Shown here: piece by piece, positions 54,464 to 63,100 of the stretch | Layout of the letters: each line of letters starts with the position of its first letter | How positions within the stretch are numbered: the stretch's first letter is position 1 | Assembly: GCA_963815505.1 (NCBI GenBank) | Contig: CAWFGU010000001.1 | Location: 62,001-126,000 of the forward strand | Direction: 5' to 3' | DNA from: CAXBBB01 sp963815505 | Lineage (GTDB): Bacteria; Bacteroidota; Rhodothermia; Rhodothermales; BA12 | Length of the DNA stretch: 64,000 bases | Translations under genes and position numbers: made by a program | The notes under the pieces: generated by a model | The model's input: only the letters and a program-made list of their open reading frames with translations | What the model was told of the DNA's origin: nothing | Database searches by the model: none

Positions 54464-55723
54464 ATGCCGTCCGCCCTGTTCCTCTCGCCTCACCTCGACG
54501 ACGCCGCGCTCTCCTGTGGAGGCGTGGCCGCACGCCTCGCTTCCCAAGGCTGGCGCGTCACGTTCGCTACCCTGTTTACCGCGTCCGTCCCCAATCCGCA
54601 GGGCCTCGCGCTCCACGAGCAGACGAGCAAAGGCATCCCGCCGCACGTCGACTATATGGCGCTGCGTCGGCGTGAGGATGTGGAAGCGGCTCGGCATCTG
54701 GGCGTATCTCGCGTCGTCCACCTTCCGCTGCCCGAGGCGGCGCACCGAGGCTATCAGAGTCCCGACGCGCTGCTCGGCGGCATCCTGCCCTATGACGAGA
54801 TCGACCAACCGCTGGCCGACCACCTGCGCCGCCTGGCCGGCGAGGAACGGCCCGATTTGATTCTCGCCCCCCAGGCCATCGGCGGGCAGATCGACCACCG
54901 GATGACACTGCGGGCCATTCAGTTGGCGCGACTCCCCGGTGTTCACGCGTTTTGGCGCGACGTGCCCTATGTGATGCGCCGCACCTCAGGCAGGGCGCAA
55001 GAAATGCCCGATGCCCCGTGGGAAGTCGCGGTCGAGGTGACGGACTTCCTGCGCCGCCGCGTCCAGGCCTGCGCGGCATACCGTTCGCAACTGGGGCATC
55101 TGTTTGGCGGAGAGGCCCGCATGGCCGAGACGCTCGTCGGCTACGCACGCCACGAAGCCGCCACCGCCAGTTTGGTCAACGCAGCCGCCGAAGTCGTGGC
55201 GTGCCGGTCGAAGGCGGACGCCGAGTTCGTCCAGCGTGCTGTCACGCAGAGTGGCGGTGGCGGCGGTCAGCCCTTCCGCCTCCCCCCGCAGCAGCCTTTG
55301 CCTCAGGCGCCTCACAACAGCCGGCTCGGAAGCGGACCTATCCGGCGCTACGACACTCCGAGCGCTCCTGCTCGCCGCGACCTACCCGGTCAGGGCGCTC
55401 CTCCGAGCCGACCGATCCACACGCAGCCTCAGTATCAAGGCGACGGGCATCCGGTGGACATCCCCGCTTTCGCCCCTGTTACGACCAACCACGCGCTCGG
55501 CCGAGGGGCCGACTGGCCGCACTCAGGTGGGGTGGACTTCGCTCCGAGCCTAACCCACCTCCGTCCCGCAGCATCGTCAGGCGATGGGCACCGCCGCGAC
55601 GTTCCGATGGTCCGCGTAGCGAGGCCGTTGCCCATGGCTTCCACCGGCTTGCACAACACGAGCCAACCCCGCGCGGCGACGTTTGGACACGAGATCCGGC
55701 GGCCCCTGGTGAGCGCTGGATGA
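54464..55723 (+). CDS. PIG-L family deacetylase (C-terminal tail uncertain)
   Basis: The frame encodes 419 residues, of which the first 260 or so are a PIG-L/LmbE deacetylase. The zinc motif is LSPHLDDAALSCGG (HLDD, residues about 9-12), with GIPPHVDYMALRRREDVEAA, a second site DLILAPQAIGGQIDHRMTLRAI (His of QIDH) and further conserved helices. The family removes N-acetyl groups from sugars or thiol-sugar precursors. After about position 55240 the frame turns Pro/Gln/Arg-rich (QPFRLPPQQPLPQAPHNS onward) and loses similarity. The true end is probably around 55240-55270 after a frameshift. The ATG at 54464 gives the family start. Confidence 0.75.
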   Translation: MPSALFLSPHLDDAALSCGGVAARLASQGWRVTFATLFTASVPNPQGLALHEQTSKGIPPHVDYMALRRREDVEAARHLGVSRVVHLPLPEAAHRGYQSPDALLGGILPYDEIDQPLADHLRRLAGEERPDLILAPQAIGGQIDHRMTLRAIQLARLPGVHAFWRDVPYVMRRTSGRAQEMPDAPWEVAVEVTDFLRRRVQACAAYRSQLGHLFGGEARMAETLVGYARHEAATASLVNAAAEVVACRSKADAEFVQRAVTQSGGGGGQPFRLPPQQPLPQAPHNSRLGSGPIRRYDTPSAPARRDLPGQGAPPSRPIHTQPQYQGDGHPVDIPAFAPVTTNHALGRGADWPHSGGVDFAPSLTHLRPAASSGDGHRRDVPMVRVARPLPMASTGLHNTSQPRAATFGHEIRRPLVSAG

Positions 55724-55807
55724 CGGAAGGCAGCGCTCGCGGTCGGCGGAGGCACTTCCCCTATCCGGGCGAGCGGTTTAACTTGCGGCGCACCCATACG
55801 CCCCGTC

Positions 55808-57097
55808 ATGCCGCGCCTCTTCCCGGTTCTGTCTCTCCTCGCGCTCTCTGCCTGCGCCGGTCTGCCGTCCGCTCCCCCAACCGTGACCGAGAGCGCTCCG
55901 ACGTGGACGCTCGCCTCGCGCGACGGCGCCCTGGGCACGCGGACGTTCGTGCTCGACTGGCCCGATGAACCCATCGCGTTTCTCGACACGCTCGCGATCT
56001 ACCTGGGCGGATTTTCGGGAATGGACGTGATGGAAGACGGCTCGCTCGTCATGCTGACCGATAGAGGTCCCAACGTCGACGCATCCAAGTCAGCCAACGG
56101 CCCGGCCAAGCGCTTCGCCGATCCACTCTACGCGCCGCGCATCCTGAGCATCGGCTTCCAGGGCGACGACGGACTGGTCGAGCGCGGATCCGCCACGCTG
56201 CGCACGCCCGACGACCGCGCCGCATCGGGACTTCCTCCTGCCTCGGACGACCGGATCGAAACCGAACTCGCGCTGGGACCGGGCGGCTTCGGGCTCCCGC
56301 CCGATCCGTGGGGCATCGACGCAGAAGGAATCGCTGTCGTAGGCCCCGATCTATGGATCGCCGATGAGTATCGCCCGTCGCTGTGGCGCGTCAGCCGCGA
56401 AGACCGCAGCGTGCGCGAGCGCTTCACGCCGACGCCGTCCGGCCCGCTCGACCGCGCCCTGCCCGACCTTCTCGGCGACCGCACGCCCAACCGAGGTTTT
56501 GAGGGCGTCGCGTGGGTCGGTGGCCTGATCTATGCCGCGCTGCAAAGCCCGATGCAAACCGAAGGGGCTGCTCCGGCCACGCCGTTCGTACGCATCGTAC
56601 GTCTCGACCCCCGCACCGGAGCCGCCGACGTGCTGGCCTACGCACTGGACGGCGCGGCGGGCAAGGTGGGCGACCTGGCCGCTGGCCCGGATGGGCGCCT
56701 ACTCGTTCTCGAGCACGGCCCGGGCGCCACGGCCGACGGAACACCACTCGTAGGACCGGGCGACGGCTGGCTGGCGCACGTCTACGCCGTCGACGTGTCA
56801 AATGCCACCGCTTTGACGAGCGAGCAGACACCCGAGCGCTTTCTGTCGACCTACGACGCGCGGCGCGCCGGACTGTCCGTTTTGAACAAGAAGCACGTAC
56901 TCGACCTGCTGGAGTATGGCTGGCCCAACGAGCAGCGCAAGCCCGAAGGCCTGGCCGTTCTGGCCAGCGGCGGCTTGGCCATCCTTTCCGACAACGACTA
57001 CGGCCTCGACGCCCCCGCGCTCGACGGGATCGCCGTCCCGACCGGACTGCCGACGCTGCTGATGATCTTCGACGCCGTCGACCTGCGCGCCCGCTAG
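55808..57097 (+). CDS. Phytase-like lipoprotein (esterase-like activity of phytase family)
   Basis: A 429-residue lipoprotein (lipobox ALSAC, Cys16). It matches the PF13449 phytase-like propeller family through GGFSGMDVMEDGSLVMLTDRGPN near residue 60-85, DAEGIAVVGPDLWIADEYRPSLW, and a closing pattern GWPNEQRKPEGLAVLASGGLAILSDNDYG (split). The family has a six-bladed propeller and phosphatase or esterase activity that is poorly characterised. Its stop overlaps by 4 bp with the convergent small membrane protein gene. The ATG follows a C/T-rich leader. Confidence 0.86.
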   Translation: MPRLFPVLSLLALSACAGLPSAPPTVTESAPTWTLASRDGALGTRTFVLDWPDEPIAFLDTLAIYLGGFSGMDVMEDGSLVMLTDRGPNVDASKSANGPAKRFADPLYAPRILSIGFQGDDGLVERGSATLRTPDDRAASGLPPASDDRIETELALGPGGFGLPPDPWGIDAEGIAVVGPDLWIADEYRPSLWRVSREDRSVRERFTPTPSGPLDRALPDLLGDRTPNRGFEGVAWVGGLIYAALQSPMQTEGAAPATPFVRIVRLDPRTGAADVLAYALDGAAGKVGDLAAGPDGRLLVLEHGPGATADGTPLVGPGDGWLAHVYAVDVSNATALTSEQTPERFLSTYDARRAGLSVLNKKHVLDLLEYGWPNEQRKPEGLAVLASGGLAILSDNDYGLDAPALDGIAVPTGLPTLLMIFDAVDLRAR

Positions 57098-57453
57098 GCT
57101 GATCGCGGCGCATCTTCTCCGTAGCGCGCCGCCTGGTACATCCGCCACCCTCGGGTGCCTGCAATAGTTTGACCGATCCCGGCGACGATCATCACGGCGG
57201 CGAGGATTCCGGGGAAGAAGAGGATGCCCAGTACGAGCAGAATCGGCCCGACGACGAGCGACGTTTTGCTCGCCTTTATTGTCTTTTGCACGTCCTCGAC
57301 GATCTTCCCCGCTTCCAAGCGGCTCATCCCCTCGTCCTCCATCATCTGATTGCGCACAGCCAGCGGCGCCGTTCCGCTGCGCAGGCTCGTCGCGACTGAG
57401 TCGTAGCGTTTGGGCTTTCCGGGAAAGTAGAGGCCGATGAGAGATTCAAACAT
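57094..57453 (-). CDS. Small membrane protein, function unknown
   Basis: A 119-residue protein with a soluble N-terminus (FESLIGLYFPGKPKRYDSV, then MEDEGMSRLEAGKIVEDVQKTIK, amphipathic) and one or two C-terminal helices (LVVGPILLVLGILFFPGILAAVMIVAGIG). I recognise no family. It overlaps the convergent phytase-like gene by 4 bp and lies 29 bp after the sigma-54 activator start, on the same strand further downstream. Confidence 0.6.
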   Translation of the reverse strand: MFESLIGLYFPGKPKRYDSVATSLRSGTAPLAVRNQMMEDEGMSRLEAGKIVEDVQKTIKASKTSLVVGPILLVLGILFFPGILAAVMIVAGIGQTIAGTRGWRMYQAARYGEDAPRSA

Positions 57454-57482
57454 GAGCGGAGCGGAAACGCTAAGTGCGCAAT

Positions 57483-58937
57483 CTAACGCGCGTCATCCGC
57501 GACCAGTTCAGCGTCGTCTTGGCGGTACTTTTTGAGCTTGTTGCGGATCGTACGGGCGCAGATGCCCAGCGCCTCGGCGGCCTGCTGCTGGTTGCCGCCT
57601 GACTCGCCCAGCGCCTGCTCGATCATCGTGCGCTCGACCTGAGCCAGCGTCAGCCGGGTGCCGTCGGACGCGATGCCGATAGGACCGCTGCTCGCCGCCG
57701 ATCCGGCGCCGGGGCCGTCGCTGAAAAAGTTGTTCATCACGTCGCCCGGCTCGACCGTCTCGCGGTCGGCGGCGAGGACGACGCCCCGATGCACCATGTT
57801 CTCGAGTTGGCGCACGTTGCCGGGCCACTCGAACGCCTGGAACCGGGCGAGCAGGGCCGGCGCCATGTCTTTCTCGGGCAGGCCGTAGAGATCGGCGTAC
57901 TTGGCGGCGAAGTGTTCGCACAGGCGAGGCACGTCGCTCAGGCGCTCGCGCAGCGGCGGCACGTAGAGCGGAAAGACGGCCAAGCGGTGGTAGAGGTCGG
58001 CGCGAAAGATGCCGTCGGCGATGGCGTCCTGCAGGTCGCGGTTGCTCGTCGCCACGACGCGCACGTCGACGCGCTGCGGCTCGTTGGATCCGACCTTGGT
58101 GAACTCCTGCTCCTGGAGCACGCGCAGCAGTTTGGCCTGAACCGCCAGGTCTATTTCGGTGATCTCGTCGAGCAGCAGCGTGCCGCCGTCGGCCTGCTCG
58201 AACGCACCCGTCATGTCTTCGATGGCGCCGGTGAACGCACCTTTGCGGTGGCCGAACAGATGGCTCTCGACGAGCTCGCGCGGCAAGTTGGCGCAGTTGA
58301 GCGTGACGTAGGGGCCGTCGGACCGGTCGCTCTCCTGATGGATCAGGCGCGATAGAATCTCCTTGCCCGTTCCGCTCTCGCCGTGCACGAACACCGGAGC
58401 CCGGCTCTGCGCCACGCGCGGCAGCAGCGCTTTGAGCTGCTGAACGGCCGGGTGATCGCCGATGTACGCCACCTTCCTGGCCCCACTCGCCGGCTGCTTG
58501 CCGACGTTCTTGCGCCGACGCTTGCCCTTAATCGGGACCGCGTCGGGCAGCGACTCACCCGGCTCCTCGGCCAGCCGCGTCTGCACGCGTTCGAGCAGCA
58601 CCTGCGTCGAGAACGGCTTGGCGATGTAATCGACCGCGCCGACGCGCATCGCCCCGACCGCATGCTGCACGTTGGCGTGCGCCGTGATCATGATGACGCG
58701 CGTCGTCGGGTAGGTTTCGCGGATGTGGGCGAGCAGCTCCAGCCCGTCCATGTCGGGCATTTTGAAGTCGGTGATGACCAGATCGAACGTCGTCTCTTTG
58801 AGCGCTTCCATCGCGTCGAACGCCGATGCGCACGCCGTCACCTGAATGCCCTCGCGCGTAAACAAACGGTCGATCACGCCGTGGAGCAGGTGCTCGTCGT
58901 CGACGTAGAGAAGGTGAGGAGCAGCGGCGTCGGACAT
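57483..58937 (-). CDS. Sigma-54-dependent response regulator (NtrC/FleR family)
   Basis: A 484-residue activator from the ATG 58935-58937. The receiver domain has LLYVDDEH and the phospho-acceptor Asp57 in VITDFKMPDMDG, with Lys in AKPF. The AAA+ domain has Walker A GESGTGKE, the sigma-54 contact motif GAFTGA, Walker B GGTLLLDEI and the arginine-finger helices. The C-terminal Fis-type helix-turn-helix ends NQQQAAEALGICARTIRNKLKKY (split). An in-frame ATG at 58979 adds 14 residues and is rejected. It needs sigma-54 and activates promoters such as those before flgB and fliF; that link is an inference from the window. A sigma-54-like core also precedes this gene. Confidence 0.93.
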   Translation of the reverse strand: MSDAAAPHLLYVDDEHLLHGVIDRLFTREGIQVTACASAFDAMEALKETTFDLVITDFKMPDMDGLELLAHIRETYPTTRVIMITAHANVQHAVGAMRVGAVDYIAKPFSTQVLLERVQTRLAEEPGESLPDAVPIKGKRRRKNVGKQPASGARKVAYIGDHPAVQQLKALLPRVAQSRAPVFVHGESGTGKEILSRLIHQESDRSDGPYVTLNCANLPRELVESHLFGHRKGAFTGAIEDMTGAFEQADGGTLLLDEITEIDLAVQAKLLRVLQEQEFTKVGSNEPQRVDVRVVATSNRDLQDAIADGIFRADLYHRLAVFPLYVPPLRERLSDVPRLCEHFAAKYADLYGLPEKDMAPALLARFQAFEWPGNVRQLENMVHRGVVLAADRETVEPGDVMNNFFSDGPGAGSAASSGPIGIASDGTRLTLAQVERTMIEQALGESGGNQQQAAEALGICARTIRNKLKKYRQDDAELVADDAR

Positions 58938-58974
58938 GGAAGATCGGATCGGGTGACGAGACGCCCGCCTCTCG

Positions 58975-58990
58975 TGCAAACCCTCTGCCG
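58975..58990 (-). promoter_or_regulatory. Sigma-54-like promoter core before the response regulator
   Basis: Read on the minus strand the site is CGGCAGAGGGTTTGCA: GG and GC are 10 bp apart, with TTGCA at -12. The -24 half deviates from TGGCACG. The GC is 39 nt before the start of the regulator, so it could give self-activation. Weaker than the flagellar sites. Confidence 0.45.
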
Positions 58991-59114
58991 AGTGCGATTA
59001 GCGCGCCTAAACCAGAGGGTAAGCCTTTCCGCCAGGAAATGTTTTCCGCACACCGAGTGATGTGCACACCGCATCCGGAGCGCATCGTTCGCACGTCAGG
59101 CCGGGCAACCGCAG

Positions 59115-59795
59115 TCAGGGCATCGGAATCGACAATCGGAAACACGTGCCTTGGTTCACATCGGTTGCATGAGTCTCCAGCGTGCCGCCGTGTGCCTGAG
59201 CGATACGCCGAGCGTAGGGCAAGCCCAGGCCGAGGTGGCGCGCTTTAGTGGTGAAGAACGGCTGGAACAGCGGCTCGGGCGGACCGGACAGCGCGCCCGC
59301 GTTCCACACGTCGAAGCAGAGCGTGCCTGCATCCGTGCCGGGATGTACGTGGACGAGGACGGTATCCGAACAGGCTTCGAGCGCGTTGCGAACAACCGAC
59401 AGCAGCGCGCGCAGCAGCAGGTCTTCGTCGGCGAGGAACGTGCCGGGCGCTTCGATGTCGACGACCAGCCGGTTGGCTTGGGGCGTCAGCCCGGCTATCA
59501 TGCGCTCGGACAATGCGTCGGGCGTCGTGGCGCGGCGGACGGGTGCCGGACAGGCGGCAGCGATGTCGAGATCGGCCACGACCTGATCGATGCCTCGCAC
59601 GCCCTCGAAGATGCGAAAGGCCAGATCGCGCTGATCGGGCGAACCCAGCGTATCGGTGAGCAGATCGGTGTAGCCTTCGATCGACGAGGTGAGGCTCGAC
59701 AGGCGGTGCTTGAGCACCTGCGCGAGCCGCTCGACATCTGCTTGGGACTGCAGATCGGGCGGGGGTAGCTGCGACGGGTCGAGCGAGGCGGACAT
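59115..59795 (-). CDS. Soluble sensor histidine kinase, likely partner of the sigma-54 activator
   Basis: A 226-residue kinase from the ATG 59793-59795 (MSASLDPSQL). There is no membrane helix or PAS domain. The HisKA-like helix has VLKHRLSSLTSSIEGYTDLL with candidate His30; the usual HELRxPL box is not kept. The ATPase domain has SVVRNALEAC (N box), QPFFTTKARHLGLGLPYARRIAQAHGGTLETH (F and G2 boxes) and a terminal FRLSIPMP. It is 177 bp upstream of the activator on the same strand. Small soluble kinases of this type pair with NtrC-class regulators in flagellar (FleS/FlgS-like) and nitrogen circuits. Confidence 0.82.
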   Translation of the reverse strand: MSASLDPSQLPPPDLQSQADVERLAQVLKHRLSSLTSSIEGYTDLLTDTLGSPDQRDLAFRIFEGVRGIDQVVADLDIAAACPAPVRRATTPDALSERMIAGLTPQANRLVVDIEAPGTFLADEDLLLRALLSVVRNALEACSDTVLVHVHPGTDAGTLCFDVWNAGALSGPPEPLFQPFFTTKARHLGLGLPYARRIAQAHGGTLETHATDVNQGTCFRLSIPMP

Positions 59796-60195
59796 CAGAG
59801 CAGAGGGAAGCAATGAGCGACGCGGTTGGTGGCGGGCGGGAAGCATATCGGCTGCCTTACCAGAACGGTGCCGACACTCAGTAAGCGCAATAGGGCACGC
59901 AGAGCCGACCTCTGCCGTAGCTGACGGAAAGCTCTGACGCGGACCGCTTCCGCCGCGTGGAACGGCTTACCCGGTCGAATGAGCACGTCGCGCCTCACCC
60001 AGCGTTCGAGCTATGACGCGCCCTGGACGCGCAGAGTGCAGCGCGAGCGGCAAACTCGCCCCGTTCCAAGCTGATGGCTTCTTGAAAACTGCCAACTTTC
60101 CATCACGCTCACATCGGTGATTCGTTGCTCTACGCACCAGCGCCCGCTCCTCCGTGAGGAAGAGCGGGCGCTCGGGTTCTGGCAGACGTGCCGGT
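59796..60195. other. 400-bp region without a gene
   Basis: Between the soluble kinase and the DUF11 gene, both on the minus strand. The kinase promoter must lie here. The only clear structure is the hairpin at 60139-60172. No open frame here looks like protein. Confidence 0.6.
60139..60172. terminator. Hairpin downstream of the DUF11 surface-protein gene
   Basis: AGCGCCCGCTC pairs perfectly with GAGCGGGCGCT over a 12-nt loop, 24 bp beyond the stop of the minus-strand gene. No T-run follows, so termination is probable but not certain. Confidence 0.65.
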
Positions 60196-63100
60196 TTAGC
60201 GCGCGACGGTCAGCGTGTTCGTCTTGACGCCCTGATCCGTGACCAGCCTATAGACGTACGTGCCGGCGGCGAGGGCATGGGTGGCCAGAGGCGCGTCGTG
60301 CGTTCCCGCCGGGCGCATCTCGTCGACGAGGACAGCGACCGAGCGGCCGAGCAGGTCGAACACTTCCAAGCGCACGTTGCTCGCGCTGGGCAGGCCGAAG
60401 TACAGCGTGGCCTGATCGCGCGCCGGGTTGGGCGCGCTGGCGAGCGTGAGCGTCTGAGGCGTGCCCTGATCGGCGATGTTCGTGACCGTGCCGCCGACGA
60501 AGGCGACGCGCTCCAACGCGATCTCGAAGTTCTCACCCTGCGACGGCGAGCGGGTAGAACGCGATCAGCGTCACGTCGCTCGGGTTGAGCGCGCCGCTCG
60601 CTCCGCCGATGCGGGCGAACTGCGACAGCGGGATGCGGACGGTCTCGCCTGCTACGAGGTTCGCCGTGGCGACGAACTGCTGCGCCCAATCGCTGATCGA
60701 AGCCTTCTCGAGCGCGATCTGCACGCGTCCGGTCGAGGCCGACGTGATCTCGACGCCGTCGAAGTCGGTCAGGTCGACCGGCTGGCCGCCCGAGCGCAGG
60801 TAGCGGAACAGGCTGGCGAACTCGCCCTGGCGGCCCACTAGGCTCGCGGCGCGTTCGACGGCGTACGTTCCACCCGGCTCGCCCATGTCGGGTGCAGCGG
60901 TCGTCTCGAAGCGGTCGACGGTCGTTCCGGGTCCCGCCGTGTAGCTCCACGTGCCGTCGGCGAAGTAGAACTGGTCGCCCGAGCGCACGTCGTCGATGAC
61001 AAATGTGCCGTCGAAGATCGGTCCTACGTCCAGCGTGGCGGTTGCGTAGAGGCTACCGTCGGTCGGCGCGGGGATGGTGAGCGTCTGGTTCACATTGGTC
61101 CGCGTGCCGACGGTCGACTCGCTCCTCGCGACCGATCCGGTCACGTCGACGGTTACGGTCTCGCCGGTCGTGTTGCGCATCCGCAGCGTGACGGCTCCGT
61201 TGGCGTAGTTGCCGTCGACCACGTAGACGCTCGGCGTGCGGGCGTCGTCGCGGAAGGTGACGGGCGCGTCGGCGGCCAGCTCGGCGAGCACGTTGCGGAC
61301 CATCTGGGCCGTGTAGACCGGGGCGACGCTCCACACCTGGAGGTTGACGACCGACAGCGCATCCTGCGGTACGTCGTACTGGTTCGGGCGCGAACCGGCT
61401 CTCGACGACGTAGCCGTCGGGCATCCGGTAGGCGACGAACGAGGCCGCGAAGTCGACCGATCCGTCGGCGTGGGCGAACTGCGTAGAGCACGAAGCCTTC
61501 GTCCGTCTACGTCGAGCATCTGGACGCTTTCCATCCGTCCGCCACCCAGGCGGTCACACGTGGCCTTGGCGTGGTCGTAGAGGACTCCGCCAGGCGAGAG
61601 CGCGCCGAACAGCGCACCGATCCGGCGACCGTCCGGGCGGACGTAGTCGGCTGCGACCACGTCGCGGGCGTTGGTGACGCCCAGCAGATCGGCAGGCGTC
61701 ACGTCGAGCGCGCTCGTTCCGGCAGGCCCATTGGCGGCACCAGAGTCGGCGAGCGTGCCGCCGACTCTTGCCGGACGTGCTGCCGAGAACGGCTGGGCGA
61801 CCGGCGCTGCCAGGATCGACGCGCGTGCGGCGATGTCCTGACGGCGCTCGAACAGGCGCTGAGCCAGGAGCGTCGCCATCGAGCCGTCGCTTTCGACGCC
61901 TGCGTTGCCGCCGCCCGAGGCGTTGCCTCCGGTCGTGACCGCGCGGGCCTCGTCGTCTTCGGACTGGTCGCCGTCGTCGTTGTCGGATGCGAGTCGGGAT
62001 CGGGCTGATCCGACTGCGGTCACCTGGGCGACGTTGACGAGCGCTTTGGCCGAGTCGACCGTCGCCGTGTACGTCAGCGTTTCGAGCACGTCCGAGCCGC
62101 TGTACGGCAGGTTGGGCGCGTTCCACGTGATGGTGCGATCGCTCGCGTTGTAGCTGGCCGAGCCGGGCTGCTGGACGAACGAGCCGAACGTCAGGCCGAC
62201 CGGAAGCACGTCCTGGACGACGACGCCTGTCGCCGATCCGGGGCCGCTGTTGGTCAGCGCCAACGGTGAACGTCACCACGTCACCGACGGTCGGTGCCGG
62301 GTCGCTGGCGTCTTGGCGAGGCTCAGGTCGGCGGGCTGAACGGCGGTGATCGGGGCGCTGGCCTGATCGTCCTCGTTGGGATCGTCGTTGCCGGGCTGGG
62401 AGTCGGGATCGGGCTGATTCGACCGGGTGACCTCGGCCTTATTGACCAGCGATCCAGCTGCGTGACCGTCGCGCGGAGGTGGAGCGTGGCCGACGCGCCG
62501 ACGGCGAGGTTACCGACGTTCCACTTGTGCTTGGAGAAGTTGTAGCTGCCCTTGGAGGCATTGGCCCCCTCGAACGTCAGACCAGCCGGAAGCTCGTCCG
62601 TGATCTGAACACCGGTCGCTTTGCTCGGTCCGTCGTTGGTGACGACGATCGAATACACGACCTCTTCGCCGACGCTCGGGTTGGCGTTGTCGACCGACTT
62701 AGTCAGGCGCAGGTCAGCGGCGACGACGGTAATCGAAGCGGTGTCCTGATCGTCCTCGCTGGCGACGTCGTTGCCGGGCGTCGAGTCCACGTCCGGCTCG
62801 CCTGCCGTCTGGACCTGAGCCGTCGTCGACTGCGGTCCGGGAGCCGTTGCCGTGGCGACGAGGTCGAGCACGATGGTCTGTCCCATGGCTACCTCGCCGA
62901 CGGTCCAGATTCCGGTGTCCTCGTCGTAGCTACCGGCACCGGGGTTCGAACTGACGAACGTCAGGCCGGGCGGGAGCACGTTTTTGAGCGTGACACCGCT
63001 GGCGGTCGAAGCGCCCTCGTTGGTCAGCGTGACGCGGAAGGTGACGTCGTCGCCCAGGTCGGGCGTGGTCGTGCCGACGACGCGGTTGGTGACGGCGAGG

